Below, in pieces: positions 8,893 to 17,782 of a stretch of 64,000 nt of DNA. Below the pieces are notes generated by a model. That model made no database searches. It saw only the letters and a list, made by a program, of their open reading frames with translations, and was not told where the DNA came from. Positions within the stretch are counted from its first letter, which is position 1. The number at the start of each line of letters is the position of its first letter. The DNA is from Methylobacterium sp. J-077 (GTDB lineage: Bacteria; Pseudomonadota; Alphaproteobacteria; Rhizobiales; Beijerinckiaceae). The translations under genes and the position numbers were made by a program. The DNA lies in assembly GCF_022829365.1 (NCBI RefSeq), contig NZ_JAKSYJ010000236.1:162707-226706 (forward strand), read 5' to 3'.

Positions 8893-9383
8893 TCTGCGCC
8901 TCCCCGGCTGATCGTATCTGCAGCGAAGCGAGCCAAGAGAGCAGCGTCGCTGCGCCCGTGGTCTTTCTTCCGGCTGAAGCTCTCGGCTGAGGCCGGGAAC
9001 AGCCGCTGGGCTAGCGCCCGACCGGCCTCCTTCGGATCGGCGGCACCAAGAATGCCGTGATGCCGCTTCCAGACCGACGGCGTCACCAAGTGCACCGGGA
9101 GGTGGCACAGCGTGGCGACGGTCTTGGCGGTGGCGTAGGCCGCGCCGATGCCGAACGCCTGCTTGCACCCGTCGCGCGGCTGCGGTCCCTGCCGCTCGAC
9201 CGCGGCGAGCGCCGGGCCGAGCTGTCGGATCCGCCGCTCCAGAGCGTGCGCATCGACCTCGCCGTTCACCACCGGCATGTCGTCGACGGATACCCGCTCC
9301 GGGTAGGCCGGGAAGTAGAAGGCGACGGCGCCGGTCAGCCCGGGGTCGATCGCCACGATGCAGATCTCGGGAGCGGTGCTCAT
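8889..9383 (-). CDS. RuvC-like Holliday junction resolvase
   Basis: 164 residues, as in RuvC. The first acidic motif is IVAIDPGLTGAVAF with D13; the middle has LAAVERQGPQP; the last is DHGRSDAALLA, the catalytic His/Asp end. It would cleave branched recombination or replication intermediates before packaging. It overlaps the Spo11/TopoVI-A-like gene and the next gene by 4 bases each. Confidence 0.85.
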   Translation of the reverse strand: MSTAPEICIVAIDPGLTGAVAFYFPAYPERVSVDDMPVVNGEVDAHALERRIRQLGPALAAVERQGPQPRDGCKQAFGIGAAYATAKTVATLCHLPVHLVTPSVWKRHHGILGAADPKEAGRALAQRLFPASAESFSRKKDHGRSDAALLARFAADTISRGGAE

Positions 9384-10297
9384 GCCCGGCCTCCATCGAA
9401 GGTTCGGGCAAAAGCACGCAACGCGTCGCGCTCCGATGCCTCGGCGACTTGAAGCGCCATCAGCATAGAGTCCGGGATGTGCCGCTTGATCGACGCCTCG
9501 ACGAGATAGCGAAGGTCATCCGGCGGCAGGGCATCCAACTCGACGCTGTCGCCCTCGAACCCGATCGCGTGCGAGTTGCCCTCGCGCTTGGTCGGCCGGC
9601 TCGGCAAGCCAAGGATGCGGATCTGATCCGGCGTGACCGCCATACGGGTGAAGGTCACGTTCTCGTCGTAGCCTGAGTCCGCCGCGATCTCGTCGATGTA
9701 GGTGAACAGCTTCCGCTGCGTAGCGGCACTAGCGGCTACTCCGCTCGGGTCATGATCACCGAACTCATAGATCACGCACGGGCGTCCGTCGGCACAGATG
9801 CCCTCGGCAGCCTCGTGGAGGTAGGAGTCGGATGCGAAGCCCCGGGAGACGTACAACGGCACGTCGTACACCTGCGTCACGTCCATGATGATGCCGGCCA
9901 GCGCGTCCTTCTCGCACCAGACCTCCACCCGCTCCTCGACCTGAGAGAAGACGGATCGCCGGTAGGTCTCGGCGGTCAGGTGCAGCGCGTGCTCGACTCC
10001 ATGATAAGTACGCGGGCGGCGCACCCACCGGGTGTTGTCGGAGATGTCGGCCCATGGGATCACGCCCTCGCGGCGCAGCTTCAGCAGCTGGTGGCCGACC
10101 ATGGCGTAGGACTGTTCGGTCTTGTCGACGATGCCCTGGACCGTCAGGGCGTAGAACAGCTGACGGAGAGTCATCGGCTTCTGCAACGCCACGGTGTTCA
10201 CCATGGCGCGACGCATGACCGCCAACTCCATTTTGGAGCGGCGCTGACGCTTTATCGAGCTAGCTGGATAAACTGAGTTGAGGGGCGAGGCGCTCAT
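9380..10297 (-). CDS. Lone topoisomerase VI subunit A / Spo11-like protein (Mini-A type)
   Basis: 305 residues. The N-terminal part reads TLRQLFYALTVQGIV and then YAMVGHQLLKLRREGVIPW, the pattern of the winged-helix domain of TopoVI-A/Spo11 whose Tyr in the RxLxY context is catalytic. The central part has VWCEKDALAGI and later IYEFGDHDPSG, the Glu and DxD motifs of a TOPRIM metal site. No subunit B (GHKL ATPase) gene is next to it. Stand-alone A-like proteins of mobile elements have been described as Mini-A. It may make or join DNA breaks during element replication. The TOPRIM part is clear; the Tyr assignment is inferred. Confidence 0.7.
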   Translation of the reverse strand: MSASPLNSVYPASSIKRQRRSKMELAVMRRAMVNTVALQKPMTLRQLFYALTVQGIVDKTEQSYAMVGHQLLKLRREGVIPWADISDNTRWVRRPRTYHGVEHALHLTAETYRRSVFSQVEERVEVWCEKDALAGIIMDVTQVYDVPLYVSRGFASDSYLHEAAEGICADGRPCVIYEFGDHDPSGVAASAATQRKLFTYIDEIAADSGYDENVTFTRMAVTPDQIRILGLPSRPTKREGNSHAIGFEGDSVELDALPPDDLRYLVEASIKRHIPDSMLMALQVAEASERDALRAFARTFDGGRA

Positions 10298-10992
10298 GCG
10301 GCGCCTCCCGCTTCACCAAGCCACCGCGGGAGGGCGAAGACCTTCACCATCCGGTTGGCGAACGCCCTGTAGCGGGGGTGGCCGTCCCGCCAGTCGCGGA
10401 ACCACGTCTCGCGGAATGGCCGAAGCCATGCGATCCCAGCCTCGCGCCACTCCTCATGCTCGGTCAGGGCGTAGAGCGCGGCTGCCTCGATGCAGTCGAT
10501 TTCGGTTTCGCAGAGATGTTCGAGGGCGGCCGTGAGCACGATCGAGAGGCCGAGCGGGTAGATCTCCTCGACGATCGCATCGCGGCTCCAGGTCGCCTGC
10601 TCCTGGTTTTCGCCGATAAGATCGATGAGGAAGTCGGCCCGGTCGCACCACCGGAAGCGGTCGAGCATGCCAGTGGTCCACGCCTCGATCGGCACGTCGG
10701 CTTCCATGCCGCTGACCCGCGGATAGGCGGGCTCGCGCGGTTTCGAGAGCGGCACCTTGGGGATGAGGCCACCACCGTAGTCCTCGAAGTCGGGCATGCG
10801 CCCGAGGCGCTGCGCATCTGCCGCGAAACGCTTGCGCTCCGCCACGTCGTGGATGCCGGCGAAGATCGCAGTGCCATCCATGCTGAACAGGACCTGCTCC
10901 GGGTCGGCCGGATTGATCTGGTTGGGCAGGTAGACCGGCACGGTGACGCCGTAGGGCGTGGGGAAGGTGCCGTAGGGCTTGGATGCGTTCAT
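10294..10992 (-). CDS. Prophage protein of unknown function
   Basis: 232 residues starting MNASKPYGTFPTPYG. The ATG at 10992 is preferred over 11007 because a GGAGGG site lies 7 bases upstream and the ATG overlaps the upstream stop. The protein is rich in Trp, Asp and Glu in its second half (CIEAAALYALTEHEEW). No motif is recognised. It is coupled to the TopoVI-A-like gene by a 4-base overlap. Confidence 0.6.
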   Translation of the reverse strand: MNASKPYGTFPTPYGVTVPVYLPNQINPADPEQVLFSMDGTAIFAGIHDVAERKRFAADAQRLGRMPDFEDYGGGLIPKVPLSKPREPAYPRVSGMEADVPIEAWTTGMLDRFRWCDRADFLIDLIGENQEQATWSRDAIVEEIYPLGLSIVLTAALEHLCETEIDCIEAAALYALTEHEEWREAGIAWLRPFRETWFRDWRDGHPRYRAFANRMVKVFALPRWLGEAGGAA

Positions 10993-11198
10993 CGCGTCGC
11001 CCTCCATGTGTCGAGGGACGGGTACGCGAGTTCGGCGAGCGCCGCCGCGGTGGCGGGAGGGAGGCCGAAGCGGCTGGTGAGCCTATGGACGCGGAAGGGG
11101 GCGGGTGCTATTTCGGAACGGTCAATCTGGCGAGATAGACATTCCGAGGGACGTGAGCGCTGGCCGGCGCTCCGTCCCTCAACTTGTTTCTGGGCCAT
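10989..11198 (-). CDS. Small prophage protein, unknown function
   Basis: 69 residues, Arg-rich N-terminal half, then RLTSRFGLPPATAAALAELA, which could be a small helical DNA-contacting domain. It overlaps the following gene by 4 bases and lies 4 bases after the excisionase-like gene, so it sits in the same operon. Confidence 0.5.
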   Translation of the reverse strand: MAQKQVEGRSAGQRSRPSECLSRQIDRSEIAPAPFRVHRLTSRFGLPPATAAALAELAYPSLDTWRATR

Positions 11199-11202
11199 GC
11201 GG

Positions 11203-11427
11203 CTACGCGGCCTCCTGCACCAGAGACGCCACGTAGGCGCGCAGGCTCTCGTCCGTGACGAAGCTCGATCGGCCGATGTGGACGACCTTCAGCTTCCCCT
11301 GCTCGACCAGCCGGTGGAACGTGGTGTTGCTGACGCTGAGGGTGTGCTGAGCGTCGAGGCGGCGATGCAAAAGCTTTCCCGTTGGCGCGCGCAGGTCGAC
11401 TGCGGCGCCCTGAACTACTGCGTTCAT
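11203..11427 (-). CDS. Excisionase / AlpA-like helix-turn-helix protein
   Basis: 74 residues. Residues 28-66 (HTLSVSNTTFHRLVEQGKLK, then VHIGRSSFVTDESLRAYV) match the small winged MerR-type domain of excisionases and AlpA regulators. Such proteins direct integrase towards excision or switch on element genes. Its position close to the integrase supports this role. Confidence 0.75.
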   Translation of the reverse strand: MNAVVQGAAVDLRAPTGKLLHRRLDAQHTLSVSNTTFHRLVEQGKLKVVHIGRSSFVTDESLRAYVASLVQEAA

Positions 11428-11496
11428 GGCGGTTATCCTTGGTAGCCCTCGGAACTTCCGGGTACGATCGAAAGCTAAGGACGCGGATCTACAAAG

Positions 11497-12174
11497 TCAT
11501 ATGGACGGTTTGGTCTGCTTTCGGGACCAATTCGTCCGCGTAGCTTTGAACGAGCGGATCACCACCTTCGCGACGCCGTCAACGGATGCGTCGACCTTCA
11601 AGATATGGAATATATTTTCAAGAAATAACTCAAACTTGCTTATAGTGGCGATGTCTTCCCTAAAATTTCTGGATGGATTCTCCCCAGTGATCCAGTAATA
11701 ATAATTTGCACAATGGCTTGCGATTGCCTCTGCTCTATGTCGTTCGCTACCCTTGCCGGATTTTTGATTTTTCTCCGGTATATCTGCGAGGGAAACATTT
11801 GACATATTTTTCGCAAAATCTATCGCATTCTGCATAGAAGCTCGAACGTCCCAAACGCTTGTTCCAATTTCGATTGCTTTACCGAACGTTGGGCTGTGAA
11901 AGGCTAGAAGTGACTGCTCGGCTTTTTCCATCGCGCGCTTAAAGCTTTCAATCTCGCTTTTGACGACGGATCGCTTGGCTTTAGTCATGCCGTTGTGAAA
12001 TGGCATAGGCCATGGCGAGGACTGAGCTACCTTCGCAGACCAGCGGCGGATGTCTGACTCGCTTCTTGGATTGCTGGGATCAGCAGGAAGGCCAGTCATC
12101 ACAGTAAAGATTTGCTCAGCTAAGTCCTCAAGTCGTGCTTTACGATCAGGATCGTGGCCTGGCTCCCAAGTCAT
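11497..12174 (-). CDS. Cargo gene of unknown function, coupled to integrase
   Basis: 225 residues from MTWEPGHDPDRKARLEDLAE. The ATG overlaps the integrase stop by 4 bases, so it is probably translated with integrase. Its second half is clearly richer in A and T than the neighbours (for example around 11590-11780), suggesting recent acquisition. The protein is mixed helical with no signal peptide or membrane segment. A central SFKRAMEKAEQSLLAF helix and a C-terminal IFHILKVDASVDG stretch are visible. No family is recognised; its position is typical of phage accessory or anti-phage genes. Confidence 0.6.
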   Translation of the reverse strand: MTWEPGHDPDRKARLEDLAEQIFTVMTGLPADPSNPRSESDIRRWSAKVAQSSPWPMPFHNGMTKAKRSVVKSEIESFKRAMEKAEQSLLAFHSPTFGKAIEIGTSVWDVRASMQNAIDFAKNMSNVSLADIPEKNQKSGKGSERHRAEAIASHCANYYYWITGENPSRNFREDIATISKFELFLENIFHILKVDASVDGVAKVVIRSFKATRTNWSRKQTKPSI

Positions 12175-13364
12175 AGGGCCACTCCGTTCTGATCGCACCA
12201 CGAAGCCCAAGCGTCCATCAACTCGCGCCGCTTCTCGAACAAGTCGCCGCGCCGGTAGGCCCGTTCGGTTGCATCGCCGACCATGTGCGCCAGCGCCATC
12301 TCGGCGAGTTCGCGCTGGTATGAGGTGCACTCACCGGCCCAGTCTCGGAACGACGACCTGAAGCCGTGAACGGTCACGCCAGTGTCCCTGATATCGGCGA
12401 GGGCGTTCCGCAGAGCCTTGTCGGTGAGAGGGCGACGGCTCCGGGCGCCAGAGAAGACGAAGGTATCATCGACGCCCTGCATTCGGTCTAGGACCGCTAG
12501 CGCCGCCGCCGACAATGGCACACGGTGTTCGATGCCAGCCTTCATCCGCTCGGCCGGCACGGTCCAGATGCCGGACTCCATGTCGATCTCGGACCATCGG
12601 GCGCCGAGTACTTCACCGGAACGGGCGGCCGTCAGGATCGTGAATTCGAGCGCGCTCGCCGGGATCGAGTGCCGCTTCCTGAGATCGGCCATGAAGTCGG
12701 GCATCTGCTTGAATGGGACCGCCGCATGATGGACGACCCGCTTCACCTTGGACCGCTTCGGCAGCAGGTTGGCGAGGTGGCCCTTCCAACGCGCAGGGTT
12801 CTCGCCGCGCCGGTAGCTATTGGTCGTCGCCCAATCGAGGACGGATTCGATGCGCCCCCTCACCCGGGTCGCCGTCTCGGCCTTCGTGGTCCAGATCGGC
12901 TCCAGCACCTTCATGATAAGCACGGTGTCGATCGCCTGCACAGGTAGGTCACCCAGCACAGGATAGGCGTGGTTTTCCAGAGATGACGGCCACTGCGCTG
13001 CATGGATGGCATTGCGCCACCCGGCTTTGTGGGCAGCAACGTACTTCTCGGCGCAGGTGCGGAAGGTGACGGATTTGGCAGCCGCGATTGCTGCCTCCTG
13101 ACGCTTCTCCTTTCGGACCTCAACTGGGTCGATACCGTCGGCCGTCAGCTTGCGGCACTCGCGGGCGCGCTCTCGCGCCTCGGCCAGGCTGAACGTGTGT
13201 GCGGAACCGAGCCCCATCTCCCGAGCCCTGCCGGCAATCTTAAAACGGAAGATCCAGCTCTTGCCGCCCTTGCCAGCGACTTGGAGCCAAAGACCGTGCC
13301 CGTCGCCGTACATCCCCGGTGTCTTCAATCGAGCCACACCGAGGGCTGTGAGCTTACCCTGCAT
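12171..13364 (-). CDS. int: P4-type tyrosine integrase
   Basis: 397 residues, normal length. The N-terminal arm-binding domain (LTALGVARLKTPGMYGDGHG) is the DUF4102 type of P4-like integrases. The catalytic set is visible: Arg in TAARSGEVLGARW, HxxR in HGFRSSFRDWAGE, His in MALAHMVGD and the Tyr in ERAYRRGDLF. It recombines the element with the host site and lies at the right end of the prophage, facing inward, about 100 bases from the truncated MCP gene. Confidence 0.93.
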   Translation of the reverse strand: MQGKLTALGVARLKTPGMYGDGHGLWLQVAGKGGKSWIFRFKIAGRAREMGLGSAHTFSLAEARERARECRKLTADGIDPVEVRKEKRQEAAIAAAKSVTFRTCAEKYVAAHKAGWRNAIHAAQWPSSLENHAYPVLGDLPVQAIDTVLIMKVLEPIWTTKAETATRVRGRIESVLDWATTNSYRRGENPARWKGHLANLLPKRSKVKRVVHHAAVPFKQMPDFMADLRKRHSIPASALEFTILTAARSGEVLGARWSEIDMESGIWTVPAERMKAGIEHRVPLSAAALAVLDRMQGVDDTFVFSGARSRRPLTDKALRNALADIRDTGVTVHGFRSSFRDWAGECTSYQRELAEMALAHMVGDATERAYRRGDLFEKRRELMDAWASWCDQNGVAL

Positions 13365-13500
13365 AGGATCTACACCCGCTCTGTTACCCACACCGTAAAC
13401 ACGGATTTGCGGGAACGCCAGCGAGCCGCTGGGCACTTCGGGCACAAAAATATTCTTTTCTAGCAGCTGCTTGCGAGACTGCCTGGGACGTCGAGGGACG
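13365..13500. other. Right prophage boundary region (presumed att site)
   Basis: Between the integrase start at 13364 and the first MCP-like codons near 13500 the sequence changes from element to host. There is an AT-rich patch at 13446-13462 and a stop in the MCP frame at 13461. MCP-like residues begin clearly at about 13503. The crossover core is probably within 13465-13502, but the other attachment site lies outside the window, so it cannot be defined. Confidence 0.5.
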
Positions 13501-14390
13501 GCGTTACCGAGGAGGTCGCCTCCGCGGCGGAGGAGCTCTCCAGCGCCGTCGAGGAGATCAACCGGGCCGCCGCGCAGGTCACGATCGCCCTCGACCAGAT
13601 CACCAAGGGGGCGCAGCAGCAATCGGCCGCGACCCAGCAATCCTCGGCCGCGATCGCGCAGATCGAGCGGCGCGCCCAGGTGACCCAGACGCTGGCCGGC
13701 ACCGCCGTGGAGAAGGCGCAGGCGATCTCGGGGCTGCTGATCGAGAACAAGGGCCTGGTCGATGGGATGATCGAGGGCCTCGAGCAATCCGTCGAGGCCG
13801 GCCGCGTCAGCCGCGACCAGATCGCGTCCCTGGAGCAGGTCAGCCGGCGCATCGACAAGATCGTGGACGCCATCACCACGGTCTCGATCCAGACCAACAT
13901 GCTCGCGGTCAACGGCTCGGTGGAGGCGGCGCGCGCCGGCGAGTTCGGCAAGGGCTTCGCCGTGGTCTCGACGGATATCCGCAACCTCGCCCGGGATTCC
14001 GCCGAGAACGCCGAGCGGATCAAGGACACGGTCAAGACCATCCAGGACACGATCGTGTTCGTGCGCGGCGATCTTCAGGAGATCGCCGAGAGCGCCGCCA
14101 CCGAGGTCGAGAAGAGCGGCGCGATCTCGCGCAACCTCGACGCGGTGGTCAAGGACATGGCCGAGGTGCTGACGGGCAACCAGGAGGTCCTGACCGGCGC
14201 CGACGGCATCACCCGCATGGTCCGGGAGGTCCAGACCGCGATCGAGCAGGTCGCCGCCGCGGCCCAGCAGGCGGCGCGGACCTCCGCCGAGGCCGGCATC
14301 GCCGCTGCCGAGCAGGGCAAGGGCGCCGAGCAGCTCGCCGCCGCGATCGAGGAGATCGCCTCGCTCGCCGACGAGCTCCAGGCCGCCTGA
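13464..14390 (+). pseudogene. Methyl-accepting chemotaxis protein, 5' half removed by prophage insertion
   Basis: The frame is open from 13464 and reads VTEEVASAAEELSSAVEEIN from 13503 on. The conserved MCP signalling tip follows, here in the variant form SIQTNMLAVNGSVEAARAGE. The ligand-binding part, start codon and promoter are missing. An internal GTG at 13680 could give a 236-residue cytoplasmic signalling fragment. The gene is the first of the chemosensory operon that continues on the plus strand. The intact 5' part should lie beyond the far end of the prophage. Confidence 0.8.
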
Positions 14391-14421
14391 GCCGAACCGT
14401 CCGGAGAGCGAAAGACCGACC

Positions 14422-16017
14422 ATGGCAAACGCAGCAGCTCAGGCGGTGCAGGCGCTGGATTCCGGGTTCGCGCCCGATCTGGCCGCCGCCGCACGGCCCG
14501 ACCCGGAGGACGGACGCAGCGAGGCCCGTCAGTTCGTGATCTTCCACGTCGAAACGGAGATGTTCGCCGTCGCGCTGGCCGACGTGCAGGAGATCATCCG
14601 GATCCCCGAGGTGGTGCGGGTGCCGTTCAGCCCCGCCTCGCTGCTGGGGCTGGCCAACCTCCGGGGCACGGTCCTGCCGGTCCTGAACCTGCGGGACGTG
14701 TTCGCCTTCCCGCCGGTGCTGAACGACGATTCCACCCGGGTGGTGGTGCTCGACCAGGGCAATCCGATCGGCCTCGTGGTCGACCGGATGGCCAACGTCG
14801 TGACCGTCGATCCCGACCGGATCGAGCCGACCTCGGCGATCGAGGGCAGCGTCGACACCGCCCTCCTGACCGGGATGATCAAGGGCGATGACGGCCGGTC
14901 GATGGTGATGATCCTCGACGCGGCCCAGCTCGTCAGCCGCGAGTTCAGCCAGTTCTCCACGAAGGCCCGCCGGGCCGCCGGCCAGGTGCAGGCCGCCGAC
15001 GCGGCCTCGTCCGCCCGGGCCGAGGTCGAGGCCGACGAGGACCAGCTCGTGAGCTTCGAGGTGGCGGGGCAGGAATACGCCTTCCCGATCGAGCGGGTGC
15101 AGGAGATCGTCCAGCTGCCCGAGCACCTCACCCACGTCCCGAACGCGCCGGCCCACGTGCTCGGGGTGATCACCCTGCGCAACCGCCTGCTGCCGCTCGT
15201 GTCCCTGCGCGAGATGTTCGGCCTCCAGGCCAAGGAATTCACCGAGACCAACAAGGTCGTGGTGGTGTCGCTCGGCGCGGGCGGGACCGTCTCGGTCGGC
15301 GTCGTGATGGACAGCGTCAAGGAGGTGCTGCGGGTCAGCCGCAGCCTGGTCGAGGCGATGCCCGCCCTGCTGTCGCAGGACGGCGGCATGGACGAGATCC
15401 AGGCGATCTGCCGGCTGCAGGAGGGGCGTCGGCTGGTCTCCGTCCTGTCGGTCGAGAAGATGTTCGACACCACCGAGCTGCGCAAGCTGGCCACAGCGGG
15501 GAACGAGGGCATGCGTACCGACGGACGACAGGACGGGGACGAGCGCCAGGACGCCGCCGACGAGGAGCAGTTCGTGGTGTTCCGCCTGATGGGCGAGGAA
15601 TACGGCGTGCCGATCGAGGCGGTGCAGGAGATCGTCCGGGTGCCGGACGAGCTGACCCGGATCCCGAAGGCGCCGTCCTTCGTGGAGGGGGTGATCAACC
15701 TGCGCGGGGTCGTCCTGCCGGTGGTCGACCAGCGCCGCCGCTTCAACCTCGCCGAGGCGGAGCGCAACGACCGCCAGCGGATCATGGTCTTCACCGTCCG
15801 CGGCGTCCGGACCGGCTTCATCGTCGATTCGGTGTCGGAGGTGATGCGGATCTCGGCCAAGGCGATCGGTGCGGCGCCCAACCTTTCGGACGCACAGCAG
15901 CGCCTGATCCGCCGGGTCGCCAACCTGGAGAGCCAGAAGCGCATGGTCCTTCTGCTCGACACGATGCAGCTGCTGGACACGCAGGAAGCCGCCGCCGTCC
16001 AGCTCACGGCCCACTGA
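14422..16017 (+). CDS. cheW: Triple-domain CheW coupling protein
   Basis: 531 residues holding three CheW domains in tandem, at about 35-175, 205-345 and 380-520. Each shows the CheW pattern: an entry like QFVVFRLMGEEYGVPIEAVQ, then an LRGxVLPVxxLR strand and a late DSVxEVxR strand. Normal CheW is about 160 residues with one domain. It should link several CheA or receptor contacts in one chain and so build or cap the receptor array. It starts 32 bases after the MCP remnant with GGAGAG upstream. Confidence 0.92.
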   Translation: MANAAAQAVQALDSGFAPDLAAAARPDPEDGRSEARQFVIFHVETEMFAVALADVQEIIRIPEVVRVPFSPASLLGLANLRGTVLPVLNLRDVFAFPPVLNDDSTRVVVLDQGNPIGLVVDRMANVVTVDPDRIEPTSAIEGSVDTALLTGMIKGDDGRSMVMILDAAQLVSREFSQFSTKARRAAGQVQAADAASSARAEVEADEDQLVSFEVAGQEYAFPIERVQEIVQLPEHLTHVPNAPAHVLGVITLRNRLLPLVSLREMFGLQAKEFTETNKVVVVSLGAGGTVSVGVVMDSVKEVLRVSRSLVEAMPALLSQDGGMDEIQAICRLQEGRRLVSVLSVEKMFDTTELRKLATAGNEGMRTDGRQDGDERQDAADEEQFVVFRLMGEEYGVPIEAVQEIVRVPDELTRIPKAPSFVEGVINLRGVVLPVVDQRRRFNLAEAERNDRQRIMVFTVRGVRTGFIVDSVSEVMRISAKAIGAAPNLSDAQQRLIRRVANLESQKRMVLLLDTMQLLDTQEAAAVQLTAH

Positions 16018-16068
16018 GCGAGGGTCCACCACCCCTCGTCCCGACATGTCACCCCGGAAAGACCCAGC

Positions 16069-17175
16069 ATGATCCGCGCCCTCGTGGCCGATGATTCCGC
16101 GTTGATGCGCAGGCACCTCACGCAGCTCCTCGAGGCGGCGGGCGGCTTCACGGTTCAGACGGCCCGCAACGGCGTCGAGGTTCTGGAGGCGCTCCAGAGC
16201 TTCGATCCGCACGTGATCACCCTCGACGTCAACATGCCGGAGATGGACGGGATCACCTGCCTGTCGCGGATCATGGCCGAGGATCCGCGGCCGGTGGTGA
16301 TGGTCTCGTCGCTGACCGAGGAAGGCGCCGAGACGACGCTGCAGGCCCTGAGCCTCGGGGCGGTCGACTTCGTCCAGAAGCCCGGCGGCACGATCTCCCT
16401 GTCGATCGACCGGATCCACCGCGAGCTGCTGACGAAGGTCCGCAGCGCCGCGGTCACCCGGGTCCGCCGCAGCACCGGGCTGCGCGGGCGCTTGGCCGCC
16501 CAGCGCCGGCGCCCGGCGCCGGAGCCGCCGCCCCGGGTCGCCTTCGCGAGCGGGGGGCGCCCCGGGCTGGTGCTGGTCGGCGTGTCCACGGGCGGCCCCG
16601 GGGTGCTGGAGGAGATCCTGCCGCGCCTGCCGGCGGACTTCCCCTGGCCGGTCCTGGTCGCCCAGCACATGCCGAGCAGCTTCACCGGGGTCTTCGCCCG
16701 GCGCCTGAACGACCTCTGCGCCGTCTCGGTGGTGGAGGTCGCCCGGCAGATGCCGATCGAGCCGGGCACGGTCTACATCGCCAAGGGGGATGCCGACCTC
16801 GTCGTCACCCGCCGCGGCACCGGCTATTCCGCGACGCCGCTGCCGCAGAGCGACGCGCATATCTGGCATCCCAGCGTCGCCCGCATGGTCGAGAGCGCGC
16901 TCGCCCTGCTCTCGGCCAACCGGCTGATCGCCGTGCAGCTCACCGGGATGGGCGACGACGGCGCCGAGGCCATGGCCCGGCTGCACGCCGGCGGCGGCCT
17001 GACCATCGCGCAGGACGAGGAGACCAGCATCGTCTTCGGGATGCCGCAGGAACTCATCAAGCGCGGCGGGGCCAGCGTGGTCCTGCCGAGCGACACGATC
17101 GCAGAGCAGCTGATCGGGTGGCTCCGTGCCCCCGAAGCCGGGGCTCGAGCCGGGGAACGCCGCCGTGGCTCTTAA
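16069..17175 (+). CDS. cheB: Chemotaxis methylesterase/glutamine deamidase CheB
   Basis: 368 residues. The N-terminal receiver has the acidic pair in LVADDS and phospho-acceptor D53 in ITLDVNMPEMDG. The C-terminal esterase domain shows the Ser site in VGVSTGGPGV, the His in VAQHMPSSFTGVFA and the Asp in LTGMGDDGAEAM. It removes methyl groups from receptor glutamates after phosphorylation by CheA, giving adaptation. It overlaps the HEAT-repeat gene start. Confidence 0.95.
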   Translation: MIRALVADDSALMRRHLTQLLEAAGGFTVQTARNGVEVLEALQSFDPHVITLDVNMPEMDGITCLSRIMAEDPRPVVMVSSLTEEGAETTLQALSLGAVDFVQKPGGTISLSIDRIHRELLTKVRSAAVTRVRRSTGLRGRLAAQRRRPAPEPPPRVAFASGGRPGLVLVGVSTGGPGVLEEILPRLPADFPWPVLVAQHMPSSFTGVFARRLNDLCAVSVVEVARQMPIEPGTVYIAKGDADLVVTRRGTGYSATPLPQSDAHIWHPSVARMVESALALLSANRLIAVQLTGMGDDGAEAMARLHAGGGLTIAQDEETSIVFGMPQELIKRGGASVVLPSDTIAEQLIGWLRAPEAGARAGERRRGS

Positions 17176-17782
17176 GAAGCCGAACCACGCGCCGAAGGGC
17201 GCCGAGGACGTGCCGCACGCGGATCTCGCCGCGCTCACCCTCGCCCTCGCCTCCCCGGAGGCGGGCGAGCGGCGCCGGGCCGCGCGGGAACTCGGCGCTT
17301 TCCCGGAGGCCGGGCCGCGCCTGTGCGCGCATCTCGGAAGCGAGCCGGCGGCCAGCGTCCGGGCCGTGATCCTGACGACGCTGATCCGCATCAAATCCCC
17401 CGCGGTGGTGGAGGGCCTGCTGCCCCTGCTGCGCAGCGAGGACAGCGCCCTGCGCAACGCCGCGATCGAGGTGCTGCAGGAGATGCCCGCCGAGGTCGAG
17501 CCGCATGTCGCCGACCTGCTGGCCGATCCCGACAGCGACGTCCGGATCCTGACGGTCAACATGCTGAGCCTGCTGCCGCACCCGAAGGCGCCGGACTGGC
17601 TGGCCGAGGTCGTGGCGCGCGATCCCCACGTGAATGTCTGCGCGGCGGCGGTCGACGGCCTCGCCGAGATCGGCAACGAGAGCGCCATCGCGCCGCTCCA
17701 GGCCCTGGCCGCGCGCTTCCCCGAGGTGCCGTTCATCCGCTTCGCGGCCGCCGCGGCGATCCGCCGGATCGGAGGGTCGTGA
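17126..17782 (+). CDS. HEAT-repeat protein in chemosensory operon
   Basis: Up to 218 residues from the GTG at 17126; another in-frame GTG at 17165 would give 205 residues and a shorter overlap with cheB. It contains 4-5 HEAT-like helical pairs (VRAVILTTLIRIKSPAVVEG, LRNAAIEVLQEMPAEV, VRILTVNMLSLLPHP, CAAAVDGLAEIGNESA). HEAT repeats act as protein-docking surfaces and such genes recur in alternative chemosensory clusters. The stop overlaps cheR by one base (TGATG). Confidence 0.82.
   Translation: MPPKPGLEPGNAAVALKKPNHAPKGAEDVPHADLAALTLALASPEAGERRRAARELGAFPEAGPRLCAHLGSEPAASVRAVILTTLIRIKSPAVVEGLLPLLRSEDSALRNAAIEVLQEMPAEVEPHVADLLADPDSDVRILTVNMLSLLPHPKAPDWLAEVVARDPHVNVCAAAVDGLAEIGNESAIAPLQALAARFPEVPFIRFAAAAAIRRIGGS

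Noticed and set aside
13365..13500. A tRNA gene as integration target for the P4-type integrase
   Set aside because: P4-type integrases often use tRNA genes, but no T-loop or acceptor sequence is visible; the host side is an MCP gene.
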